Below, one piece after another: positions 40,922 to 47,113 of a stretch of DNA of 47,113 nucleotides. Each line of letters opens with the position of its first letter. The stretch's first letter is position 1. The stretch is from IMG/VR virus record IMGVR_UViG_3300017989_006424, positions 1 through 47,113 of that record; one strand, given 5' to 3'. The DNA is from a virus. The position numbers and the translations under genes are program-made. The notes beneath the pieces are model-generated. The model had not been told where the DNA came from. It searched no databases and saw nothing but the letters and a program-made list of their open reading frames with translations.

Positions 40922-41503
40922 ATGGTCGTGTGGACCTACAAAGCGAAGCGAGACAGTGACGGCGTTATTGCCTTAGTCGAAATCAGAGACGACGAAACGA
41001 CGCGGAGCTATCCGTTGCGTCATTTTGTCCGTCACAGTCCGACGGGGTTTGAAATGGGGTACGGCGGATCCGGGCCGGCTGACTTGGCGTACTCGATCCT
41101 GGTGCATTACTTCCTGAGTTACAAGCTCACACTGGACGCCGCCAAAGAGGAAGCCAGTGCGCATTATCAGGCGTTCAAGTGGCAATTCATTGCTCCAGCC
41201 AAAGAGAGTGTGATGATCCGCGACGGAGAAATCGAAGAATGGTGGGTCGGCCGGCGCCAGGCCGGAAAAGACCCGACAAAGTATGTGGCCGACTCCGTGA
41301 ACGGCGAGAAGGTGACCCTAAGAGTACGCAAGACAGCGACAAAGACAGAGCTTAAACAGTACGGCAGCTTTTTGGTGTCGAGCGGGTGCACGTGCGAACA
41401 CTCCGAGTTTCTCTGCTATCCTGGAGACGGCGAGTGCTCGTGCGGCATCTTCAAGCACCATGTTCATTGTAAGCTGTGCGGCGGTGTAAGTCAGATCGGT
41501 TGA
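40922..41503 (+). CDS. Unknown early protein with C-terminal Cys cluster
   Basis: This 193-residue product includes a DUF6166-like-looking N-terminal part (KAKRDSDGVIALVEIRDDET, PTGFEMGYGGSGPADLAYSI) and a Cys/His-rich C-terminus (CTCEHSEFLCYPGD, CSCGIFKHHVHCKLCGG) that likely binds zinc. The start at 40922 follows AAAGGAGG. The N-terminal resemblance is from memory and is weak. It is probably in the early operon driven from 40246. Function unknown. Confidence 0.55.
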   Translation: MVVWTYKAKRDSDGVIALVEIRDDETTRSYPLRHFVRHSPTGFEMGYGGSGPADLAYSILVHYFLSYKLTLDAAKEEASAHYQAFKWQFIAPAKESVMIRDGEIEEWWVGRRQAGKDPTKYVADSVNGEKVTLRVRKTATKTELKQYGSFLVSSGCTCEHSEFLCYPGDGECSCGIFKHHVHCKLCGGVSQIG

Positions 41504-41595
41504 GTCCCGCCGACCTGGGCGGCTGCAATGTCGCCCACCGCCTTAGCCCCCGCAGGTGGGGCCCTATAGAAACCTGTTGTACAGGAGAGACGGTT
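41504..41595 (+). other. GC-rich gap, no gene seen
   Basis: This 92-base gap contains short GC-rich inverted repeats (for example GGGCGG with a later CCGCC) but no T-run and no convincing start until the AGGAGAG site at 41583-41589 that serves the next gene. Confidence 0.4.
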
Positions 41596-41778
41596 ATGTC
41601 AGAACAACAAGTCACACTCAAAGAGACGAAGCAATGCAAGCACAGTGTCCGATTCGACAACCCGGACAAGAATTCTAAGGTGCTCAGTTCAGTGTATGTG
41701 CTGAGGCCGGCGTATGAGGCCATGCACAATCCAAAGGAAATCACGGTGACGATCAACGGTCCCCGAGCTAAAGAATGA
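41596..41778 (+). CDS. Small early protein, 60 residues
   Basis: This basic product (QQVTLKETKQCKHSVRFDNP, DKNSKVLSSVYVLRPAYE) forms a probable small beta domain with a single Cys, and its end EITVTINGPRAKE looks like a closing strand. The ATG at 41596 follows AGGAGAG. Short phage proteins of this pattern are common; function unknown. Confidence 0.55.
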   Translation: MSEQQVTLKETKQCKHSVRFDNPDKNSKVLSSVYVLRPAYEAMHNPKEITVTINGPRAKE

Positions 41779-41839
41779 ACAGGCGGGGATCGTTTAAGGG
41801 TAGCGAAAGCAATGGTAACAGAAAGTGAGGAGACGTCAA

Positions 41840-42853
41840 ATGGCACACGAGTTGGAAGTCCAAGAAAACGGCGACGCCCGGATGTTCTATGCGGGTAAAG
41901 CGCCCTGGCACGGATTGGGAACGAAGGTCGAAAAGGAAGTCACGAGCACGGCGGCTATGAAGCTGGCCGGTCTGGATTGGAAGGTGGAGAAACAGCCGCT
42001 CTATGTCAAAAAATATTCTGATGACGGCGAGGCCGAGCGATACGAACCGTTTGACACGCACCGCGTCGTGGTGCGAACCGAAGACCGGAAAGTCCTGGGT
42101 ATGGTCGGGCAATGGTACGAGTTGATTCAGAACGAAGAAGCGGTTGCCTTTTTGGATTCGCTGGTCGGTGAAGGGTTGGCGATGTACAATACGGCGGGGT
42201 CGCTGTTCGGCGGACGGCGGGTATTCTGCTGCTGCAAGCTGCCGGAGAGCATCCAGGTCGGCCCCGATCAAGTGGATAAGTATCTGGTGGCGATTTGGGG
42301 GCATGACGGCGGGATGGCGTTTCATATCAAATGGACGCCGATACGGGTCGTCTGTTGGAATACGGCGAGCGCCGCGTTTCAAATTAGGGGGGGCAAGGTT
42401 GAGGCGACAGACAGCGTGTCCATCCGCCATACGATACACTGGAAGAACCACGCCAAAGAGGCGCGAGAGATTTTAAATCTGACGAACCTGTATTATGATC
42501 GACTGGAAGAATGTTTTCAGAAGCTCATCAAATCGAAGTTCAGAGAAAGCGACTTCACAAGGTTCGCCAACAAGCTCTTTCCGGACGGCGTGAACGAAAA
42601 GGGCAATACGATTGACCGCAGTTGGTTACGTGATCCGTTGAGAGGATTGTTTCACCACGGTCGGGGCAACGATCATACGGACGTCAAGGGGACGCGATGG
42701 GCGGCTTACAATGCGGTGACTGAATTCATCGACCACGAAAAGGTGTATTACGAAAGCCAGTATGGCGGCGTGGCCGACACGCGAATGAATCAAGTGATTT
42801 GGGGGCCGGGATCGAACATCAAGAAGCGGGCGCTCGACCTGCTGACCGTCTGA
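41840..42853 (+). CDS. DUF932 (phage/plasmid-like) protein
   Basis: The 337-residue product belongs to the DUF932/phage-plasmid-like family: it opens with AHELEVQENGDARMFYAGKA, then PWHGLGTKVEK (the family hallmark), VLGMVGQWYELIQNEEAVAFLD and RVVCWNTASAAF. These proteins are widespread on phages and plasmids. Their biochemical role is not settled; they are often near replication or recombination genes. The start at 41840 is preceded by GAAAGTGAGGA (41821-41831), a leader shared with three other genes in this region. Confidence 0.85.
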   Translation: MAHELEVQENGDARMFYAGKAPWHGLGTKVEKEVTSTAAMKLAGLDWKVEKQPLYVKKYSDDGEAERYEPFDTHRVVVRTEDRKVLGMVGQWYELIQNEEAVAFLDSLVGEGLAMYNTAGSLFGGRRVFCCCKLPESIQVGPDQVDKYLVAIWGHDGGMAFHIKWTPIRVVCWNTASAAFQIRGGKVEATDSVSIRHTIHWKNHAKEAREILNLTNLYYDRLEECFQKLIKSKFRESDFTRFANKLFPDGVNEKGNTIDRSWLRDPLRGLFHHGRGNDHTDVKGTRWAAYNAVTEFIDHEKVYYESQYGGVADTRMNQVIWGPGSNIKKRALDLLTV

Positions 42854-42919
42854 ATGTTGGCTACCCTGTTGAGGCGGGGGCGCCGGTATGGGCCTCCGCC
42901 CTTTAAAAAGGACATCATC

Positions 42920-43126
42920 ATGGACCGTATGGTATGGGTGAGAAGCGACAAGTTGACCGACCAAAGCATGGCCTACTCGACATGCCTGAGCCTCGACGGA
43001 GACGATCACGATATTGAGTTCGTCATGGCGGATGAGCGATCGGCGCACGATCTGGCGGCGGCGTTGCGTTGCCACGAAAAGACGATTGTTGATGTGTGGG
43101 TCAGAGAAAAAGGCAGGCGGTTATGA
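42920..43126 (+). CDS. Small acidic early protein, 68 residues
   Basis: The product is acidic in the middle (LDGDDHDIEFVMADERSAHD) and ends basic (VDVWVREKGRRL), with a helix AHDLAAALRCHEKT. AAAAAGGA precedes the ATG at 42920. An open frame extends upstream to 42854 but has no ribosome binding site. The end overlaps the next gene (ATGA). Confidence 0.55.
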   Translation: MDRMVWVRSDKLTDQSMAYSTCLSLDGDDHDIEFVMADERSAHDLAAALRCHEKTIVDVWVREKGRRL

Positions 43127-43326
43127 GCAACGGAAAGATGTTACTGAATAAGGCCCACGTCCGGGCGTACATTCTCAGCCGTCAGAAAGAGATCCGGCCG
43201 GGATGGGCGTTCAAGAACGTCTCGGCGCAGGTGTACGATGATTTGAACGAACGGGTCCGGTTGTGGATCGACGGTTCGCTGAGGCGCCACCCGAGCAAAG
43301 GAAAGACATTTACGCAGATTGCATGA
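43123..43326 (+). CDS. Small protein with possible histone-fold-like pattern
   Basis: The start ATG overlaps the previous stop (ATGA). The 67-residue basic, helical product (KAHVRAYILSRQKEIRPGWA, KNVSAQVYDDLNERVRLWID, RRHPSKGKTF) vaguely recalls small histone-like or CBF/NF-Y-like folds found in phages: a short helix, a long central helix and a Lys-rich end. The resemblance is weak. The 27 bases at its end recur at 43576-43602. Confidence 0.5.
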   Translation: MSNGKMLLNKAHVRAYILSRQKEIRPGWAFKNVSAQVYDDLNERVRLWIDGSLRRHPSKGKTFTQIA

Positions 43327-43333
43327 GGTAAAC

Positions 43334-43564
43334 ATGAGCGAAAAAGAAACTCAGTATTGCCAAATCAGCACTTGTCAGACAGAGGCGGTGACAGAACGCA
43401 CAGATGAAGGTAGCGGTCTTGTTTATAAACTCTGTAGCCAGTGCGCTTCGGTTTGGGATTTGGCTCAAAGTTGTGTCGAGATTGCCGTCGAGATTGTCAA
43501 TGGTGTGGCTTATTGCGATGATCCGCGCGTGGATATAGTCGATCACGACGATAAGAGGCGGTGA
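43334..43564 (+). CDS. Small Cys-rich early protein, 76 residues
   Basis: Four Cys in two pairs (YCQISTC near 8-14 and LCSQC near 34-38) suggest a small zinc-binding fold in this 76-residue product. The rest is acidic (DDPRVDIVDHDDKRR). The ATG follows GAGGTAAAC. It lies in the early operon; function unknown. Confidence 0.55.
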   Translation: MSEKETQYCQISTCQTEAVTERTDEGSGLVYKLCSQCASVWDLAQSCVEIAVEIVNGVAYCDDPRVDIVDHDDKRR

Positions 43565-43602
43565 CAGAGTGTTATGGGAAAACGTTTGCGCAGATTGCGT
43601 GA
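43561..43602 (+). pseudogene. Remnant of a duplicated gene end (GKTFAQIA)
   Basis: A 14-codon frame from GTG 43561 ends GKTFAQIA-stop. Its last 27 bases (43576-43602) match the last 27 bases of the gene at 43123-43326 (43300-43326), with five differences, of which four are silent third-base changes. It looks like the leftover end of a duplicated gene whose front has been lost. Confidence 0.55.
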
Positions 43603-43616
43603 AAGGAGATTGGTTT

Positions 43617-43988
43617 ATGGGTTTAGGTTTTGGTGTGAAAAAAATTGACTACGATGAGTGTGCAGCGTCTTGGGGTTATCCTGGATTCAATAACTTTAGG
43701 AAGCGGCTGGCGTTGGCGGTCGGTATTGACCTGGATTTGATGCCGGGGTTCGCAAAAGAACCGGAGTTTGAGTGGGACGATTTCGATGATGACATTATCC
43801 CGTTGCTCAATCACTCGGATTGTGACGGCGACTTGACGCCAGAGGAGTGCAAAACAGTGGCCCCTCGTTTGCGGGAATTAGTGCTGCCGTGGGACGCCAA
43901 CCATGACCGTGACAGGGTGGAGGCGTTATATCTGGCCGACACGATGGAAAAGTGTGCGGAGAAGGGTTGGGATTTAATCTTTTGCTGA
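43617..43988 (+). CDS. Unknown early protein with EF-hand-like loop
   Basis: The 123-residue acidic product contains SDCDGDLTPEECK (around residues 61-75), which resembles an EF-hand calcium-binding loop except for a His at its first position. Similar stretches (DCDG-x-L/I-T-P-E-E-C) recur in small phage proteins without a known role. A good GAAAGGAG site precedes the ATG at 43617. The end overlaps the GAAAGTGAGG leader of the next gene. Confidence 0.6.
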   Translation: MGLGFGVKKIDYDECAASWGYPGFNNFRKRLALAVGIDLDLMPGFAKEPEFEWDDFDDDIIPLLNHSDCDGDLTPEECKTVAPRLRELVLPWDANHDRDRVEALYLADTMEKCAEKGWDLIFC

Positions 43989-43999
43989 AAGTGAGGCCG

Positions 44000-44473
44000 A
44001 TGATGGATAACCACATAGCGAAGCAAGAAATTCAAGAGGGCGGGTGCCCGATGTGCGGGGACATGCTGAATTACGGTGACAGCGGCACGCAGGACGACTA
44101 TCGCTGGTATGACGTGGCGTGCCCGAAGTGTCTTTGGGAAGGCCGGCAATGGGAGCGAGTGATCTTTGAGGGCTATACGGTGCAGGATGAAAACGACGAG
44201 ACCCGGAACGTCGAGCCAAGCGACGGAACACTCGGGCCCGCGAGTACCCGACAGGCGGCTCTCGAAGCCTGCAAAAGGCTCGGTATGGATATCTCGGACG
44301 GCAAGCCCCAGGTGCTTATCACGGTCGAAGGGGGCTTGGTGCAAGGGGTTCAGAAAACCGATCCGCAGATCAGGGTGATTGTCCGGGATTATGATGTGGA
44401 AGGAACCGACAAAGACGACCCCCGTATCAGCCAAGACCCGCAAGGGAACGATTGCTGTGAATCCGAATGGTAG
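44000..44473 (+). CDS. Unknown protein with N-terminal zinc ribbon
   Basis: Residues 12-15 (CPMC) and about 38-41 (CPKC) form a likely zinc ribbon in this 157-residue product. The rest is acidic, with a beta segment (QVLITVEGGLVQGVQ) and an Asp-rich end (DDPRISQDPQ). ATGs at 44000 and 44003 follow GAAAGTGAGG. It may bind RNA or a protein partner; no family recognised. Confidence 0.55.
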   Translation: MMDNHIAKQEIQEGGCPMCGDMLNYGDSGTQDDYRWYDVACPKCLWEGRQWERVIFEGYTVQDENDETRNVEPSDGTLGPASTRQAALEACKRLGMDISDGKPQVLITVEGGLVQGVQKTDPQIRVIVRDYDVEGTDKDDPRISQDPQGNDCCESEW

Positions 44474-44493
44474 GCGAGACCATGAGTCAAAAC

Positions 44494-44561
44494 AACACGG
44501 AAAGTGAGGACAGACGATGACAGAACTCTATGAAGAACACAGATCCCAAACGCTCGATGAG
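44494..44561 (+). repeat. 68-base duplication, copy 1 (leader and gene start)
   Basis: The sequence 44494-44561 matches 44821-44888 with about seven differences. It covers the GAAAGTGAGG leader, the ATG and the first 15 codons of two neighbouring genes. The genes diverge completely after it. Confidence 0.85.
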
Positions 44562-44834
44562 CCTGAGCGCAACAGCGTTATCTTGGAAGATTGGCTTGCC
44601 GGCCTTGACTGGACGGCCAAACTCGGTTGCTGCTTTTTTCACGCCCTTCTGACGTCCAAATCGAAGCGACTGAAAGAGGTTGGTACGAACATGATGCGAC
44701 AATTTGATGTGGACATCATCGAAACAAGCGGAATGACCGCCTCTGAGGATTTCTATATCCGCGAACTGTATTTGATGTTCGCTGAGCACCGTGTCTCTCA
44801 GGAGGCGATCCATTTACTCGAACACGGAAAGTGA
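44517..44834 (+). CDS. Unknown protein with duplicated N-terminus, 105 residues
   Basis: The first 15 residues (MTELYEEHRSQTLDE) are a near copy of the start of the next gene (MTALFEKYRPQTLDE), carried on the 68-base duplication. The rest is unrelated helix (NSVILEDWLAGLDWTAKLG, FFHALLTSKSKRLKEVG). It therefore looks like a chimera: an unrelated protein brought under a copied leader. A 12-codon mini-frame (44482-44520) overlaps its start. Function unknown. Confidence 0.55.
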   Translation: MTELYEEHRSQTLDEPERNSVILEDWLAGLDWTAKLGCCFFHALLTSKSKRLKEVGTNMMRQFDVDIIETSGMTASEDFYIRELYLMFAEHRVSQEAIHLLEHGK

Positions 44835-44888
44835 GGATAGACGATGACAGCACTGTTTGAAAAATACAGACCCCAAACGCTCGATGAG
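44821..44888 (+). repeat. 68-base duplication, copy 2 (leader and gene start)
   Basis: This is the probable parent copy, since the matching codons continue into a well-formed AAA+ clamp-loader N-terminus (FEKYRPQTLDEVVGQ). It overlaps the end of the gene at 44517-44834. Confidence 0.8.
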
Positions 44889-45485
44889 GTCGTTGGGCAG
44901 GATGAGGCGGTCGAGCGGGTTAGACGATTGCTCGAGCGCGGGTGGGGCGGCCGGGCATGGTGGTTTGCCGGGTCCAGCGGCACCGGAAAAACAACCCTGG
45001 CCCGGATCATTGCCCGGATGGGCGCCGATGATTTCTTTATCGAGGAATACGATAGCGGAGACGCGATTAAGACGGGGGATCTCGAGCGCATTGAAAGGAC
45101 GATGGGTCTTGGTGCGACGGGCAAGCGGGGCCGGGCGTTCGTGATTAACGAGGCGCACGGCTTGCCGCGGTCGGCGATCCGGAAGCTGCTCGGTATCCTC
45201 GAGCGCATTCCGAGCCATGTCGTGTTCATCTTCACGACCACGCGGATGGGCCAGAAGAAACTGTTTGACGATCAGATTGACGCGCATCCACTGTTGAGCC
45301 GGTGTGCCAATATTGAATTGAATTACCTGGGTCTCCATGAAGTGTTTGCCAAGCATTGCCGGCAGATTGCTACAAAAGAGAACTTGAACGGCAGGCCGTT
45401 CGGCGAATACGTCAAGCTGTCGATGCGGTGTAAAGGCAACTGCCGAGAAATGCTGATGAAAATCGAAGCGGGAGAAATGCTATGA
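44844..45485 (+). CDS. Short clamp-loader-like AAA+ ATPase
   Basis: The 213-residue product opens with EKYRPQTLDEVVGQDEAV, the clamp loader (DnaX/RFC) N-terminal signature. Walker A is GSSGTGKTT (43-51), Walker B-like FVINEAHG has Asn102 where Asp is usual but keeps the catalytic Glu103, sensor 1 is FTTTRM (130-135), and SRC at 152-154 is the arginine-finger box of clamp-loader subunits. It ends soon after the ATPase lid, without the collar domain of full loaders (about 320 residues or more). It may be a simplified loader, or a helper that works with the host clamp. No clamp gene is visible. Confidence 0.7.
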   Translation: MTALFEKYRPQTLDEVVGQDEAVERVRRLLERGWGGRAWWFAGSSGTGKTTLARIIARMGADDFFIEEYDSGDAIKTGDLERIERTMGLGATGKRGRAFVINEAHGLPRSAIRKLLGILERIPSHVVFIFTTTRMGQKKLFDDQIDAHPLLSRCANIELNYLGLHEVFAKHCRQIATKENLNGRPFGEYVKLSMRCKGNCREMLMKIEAGEML

Positions 45486-45712
45486 AGCGTGTTGTGCATT
45501 ACGCAAACCACGGCAAACGCTTTAGGTTTCCTTGCTGTCAAGAGGAAATGAATCGATGGCGAGCGTCCTTTAAGGACGATTGCACGCAGGCCGATATGAA
45601 ATTGTGGCCGAAAACGACCACCAGCTTGCACAGAGTGACGTGCCTGGAGTGCTGGCGGCATATCAAGACAATGGCCGACATGAGGCTCAAGAGAAAGAGA
45701 GGATGGCGATGA
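45482..45712 (+). CDS. Small basic zinc-finger-like protein, 76 residues
   Basis: Cys pairs (PCCQ near 18-19 and CLEC near 54-57) in a basic 76-residue product suggest a small zinc finger. The ATG overlaps the clamp-loader stop (ATGA), so it may be coupled to it. DNA-binding is possible; not recognised. Confidence 0.55.
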   Translation: MKRVVHYANHGKRFRFPCCQEEMNRWRASFKDDCTQADMKLWPKTTTSLHRVTCLECWRHIKTMADMRLKRKRGWR

Positions 45713-46041
45713 ACTACAAGCTATGGTTGCAAATCGAAGAGATTGACGGGGCAGAAAACCATTACGAGAACATCGGAGATCCGGACTGGATTGCCGAATA
45801 TGATACGCTCCAGGAGGCCCAGGCTCAATTCGATCTGGTGGCGGAAACGCCGCCGAACGAAACGAAGATGGCATTGACGCATAGTAAAGCCATGCTCGAG
45901 CGCCTCATGGAATCGACGAATCTGCTGGCCCGAATCTCGGAGCACTTTTTCGATGCAGACGATGGGCCGGCAAAGGATGCGAAGAACCAAATCATGGAAA
46001 ACCTGAAAGTCATTGACGCCGCACAGAAGGAAGGATCATGA
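45709..46041 (+). CDS. Unknown helical early protein, 110 residues
   Basis: The ATG at 45709 overlaps the previous stop and has GAGAGG six bases upstream; the ATG at 45703 is the alternative. The product is acidic and helical (IEEIDGAENHYENIGDPDW, LARISEHFFDADDG). Near its end it overlaps the next gene by ATGA. Function unknown. Confidence 0.55.
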   Translation: MNYKLWLQIEEIDGAENHYENIGDPDWIAEYDTLQEAQAQFDLVAETPPNETKMALTHSKAMLERLMESTNLLARISEHFFDADDGPAKDAKNQIMENLKVIDAAQKEGS

Positions 46042-46223
46042 GCTTGCTGAGTATCAAGATCCAGACGTTCAAGAAGGACGGCCGGCGTTTCATACGTTTC
46101 GAGAGCGGCTCGGTCATGCCGGCTTCCGAAATCCCCGTCGGCTGGATATTAAAAATCGATTACGCCGACCCCTCAGACGAGCCAACGTCTGATCGGCAAC
46201 CGCTCGACGGCAGGGGCAAGTAA
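46038..46223 (+). CDS. Small early protein, 61 residues
   Basis: This short product (LLSIKIQTFKKDGRRFIRFE then GSVMPASEIPVGWILKIDYA) has a basic start and a proline-rich end (DEPTSDRQPLDGRGK). Its ATG overlaps the previous stop, with AAGGAAGG upstream. It is the last of this gene string before an AT-rich gap. Confidence 0.5.
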   Translation: MSLLSIKIQTFKKDGRRFIRFESGSVMPASEIPVGWILKIDYADPSDEPTSDRQPLDGRGK

Positions 46224-46411
46224 GGGATGGATACATGTCAACTTCAAAGCCGATCTGTGGCGCCATAATATCACTACATATCCTCTTTTCAGCGAACCAT
46301 CCCTGATAGAAACACCTGTCAAGCGCCAAAAAGGCACTTTTACAGGTGGTAATCGGACAACAAGGACTATGCCCCACAAATCAACTTGCGCAGTAACGGA
46401 GATTTGATCCG
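46224..46411 (+). other. Gap with three hairpins, no gene seen
   Basis: This 188-base gap has GGGATGG (46227-46233) paired with CCATCCC near 46297, a large hairpin CACCTGT (46313-46319)/ACAGGTG (46342-46348) with an inner AAG.GCC/GGC.CTT stem, and AACGGA/TCCGTT at 46395-46413 just before the next start. The second one may end the preceding operon. No promoter is obvious. Confidence 0.5.
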
Positions 46412-46666
46412 TTGCTCAAAAAACAGACTTCGCCTATTGGCCAGTCGCAACCCACCAAGTATCAATCACTTACAGAAACAACCAAATCAGCCAGCGCCCT
46501 CGAAAAACAGAATCTTGTTTCTGGCTTGTTTTTTGAAAGCGAAATTGACACGTCAGAGCTATCCCCAGACTTGATAGAAATCGTATCTGTCTGGCCGGAT
46601 TTGCCGGGGTATATCAGAGCAGCAATCAAGGCACTAATCGAAACGCATATCCGAGGGAAGAAGTAA
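46412..46666 (+). CDS. Unknown small protein, possibly integrase-associated type
   Basis: Translation would use TTG 46412, as no in-frame ATG or GTG lies nearby. The 84-residue product ends in IVSVWPDLPGYIRAAIKALI, a stretch like those in small proteins encoded next to site-specific recombinases in some bacteria, from memory. The Ser/Thr-rich N-terminus is low complexity. A nearby integrase, if any, would lie outside the window. The next gene starts immediately after its stop. Confidence 0.45.
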   Translation: MLKKQTSPIGQSQPTKYQSLTETTKSASALEKQNLVSGLFFESEIDTSELSPDLIEIVSVWPDLPGYIRAAIKALIETHIRGKK

Positions 46667-47113
46667 ATGGCTAAGGAGAAAACGACAAAGAAACGAAAAA
46701 TCCCTGCCAAACAGGGAAAATCAAAAGTCGGCTATAAAAAGCCGCCGGAGGAATATCAATTCAAACTCGGTGAGTCTGGTAACCCTGCCGGACCTCCTAT
46801 TCGTCGTACTCAGTTGTGGGTGTATTTCTGCAAGTACATGACGATGACGGACGCCGAGCTTGTGAAGCTGGATCGGAGCAAGTTGACTCAAGCCCAGCAG
46901 ACGGCACTGAGGCTTGTGGAAAATGCCAAAGCCGGGAAATACTCTGGTTCTGAGCGCTTAGCCCGGCATGTATTTGATCGGGAAGAGGGCAAGGCCAAGC
47001 AGAAACTAAAGATTGAAGGCGAAGTGCTGGTGTCGCGCGTACTGAGTGATGAGCAACTACGCGAGTTGATACAGGACAAGGTAACTGATTGTGCAGACGC
47101 CATAGCGAGCTAA
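46667..47113 (+). CDS. DUF5681-like protein
   Basis: This 148-residue product begins with a Lys-rich stretch, then YQFKLGESGNPAGPP, the hallmark of DUF5681 proteins (G-x-S-G-N-P-x-G-R/P-P), which occur on phages and plasmids, often by terminase genes. The C-terminal half is mixed helix (SGSERLARHVFDREEGKAKQ). The stop codon is the last three bases of the window. Role unknown; a DNA-packaging or replication-linked function is inferred only from where relatives occur. Confidence 0.65.
   Translation: MAKEKTTKKRKIPAKQGKSKVGYKKPPEEYQFKLGESGNPAGPPIRRTQLWVYFCKYMTMTDAELVKLDRSKLTQAQQTALRLVENAKAGKYSGSERLARHVFDREEGKAKQKLKIEGEVLVSRVLSDEQLRELIQDKVTDCADAIAS

Noticed and set aside
41504-41595. Terminator after the Cys-cluster early gene
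   Set aside because: Short GC-rich inverted repeats only, with long uneven loops and no T-run.

Overview
The window reads as most of the genome of a tailed double-stranded DNA bacteriophage (siphovirus-like). All supported protein genes lie on the + strand, packed head to tail with many ATGA, GTGA and TAATG start/stop overlaps. The sequence ends exactly on a stop codon and begins in an open frame, so it may be a circular or permuted phage genome opened between genes, or a prophage segment. No integrase, repressor or DNA polymerase is recognisable. The sequence is GC-rich (by eye well over half G+C) apart from AT-rich islands near 9155-9205, 40080-40310 and 46224-46700. The host cannot be named from the sequence; an SPII-type lipobox in the putative lysis region weakly favours a Gram-negative-type envelope.

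Layout. (1) 1-5942, recombination and early functions: YqaJ-type exonuclease and RecT/Bet annealing protein, a terminator, tRNA-Glu and an unusual initiator-like tRNA-Met, a strongly structured RNA element, an HD-domain protein, a Rad50/SMC-like ATPase with a zinc hook, a J-domain protein and a SEC-C protein. (2) 5994-11654, replication: a ParB-like protein, an HNH endonuclease, a lambda-O-like initiator gene containing iterons next to an AT-rich stretch (a likely origin), a DnaC-like helicase loader and a RusA resolvase. (3) 11680-12542, a probable holin with a lipoprotein signal inside it. (4) 12703-15188, a promoter-led cassette of DUF488, a methyltransferase fused to a Mom/GNAT-like domain, and a second ParB-like protein; this looks like a DNA-modification (anti-restriction) module. 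(5) 15185-24995, packaging and head: terminase subunits, portal, minor head protein, scaffold, P22-like coat, head-completion proteins. (6) 25022-39949, tail: tube protein, G/GT chaperones joined by a textbook -1 frameshift, tape measure, three adjacent proteins carrying the same beta-helix/adhesin module fused to different tail-tip cores, NlpC/P60 peptidase and gpJ-like tail tip protein. (7) 39950-47113, an AT-rich promoter region followed by a string of small, mostly unrecognised early genes, a DUF932 protein, and a short clamp-loader-like AAA+ ATPase.

How it works together (inference): the 40246 promoter probably drives the small early genes and, if the genome is circular, runs on into the recombination and replication genes at position 1. 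Replication would start inside the initiator gene, load the host helicase through the DnaC-like protein, and pass through RecET-type recombination and RusA resolution to concatemers for the terminase. The 12668 promoter would switch on the DNA-modification cassette before packaging, and head and tail genes follow the lambda-like order.
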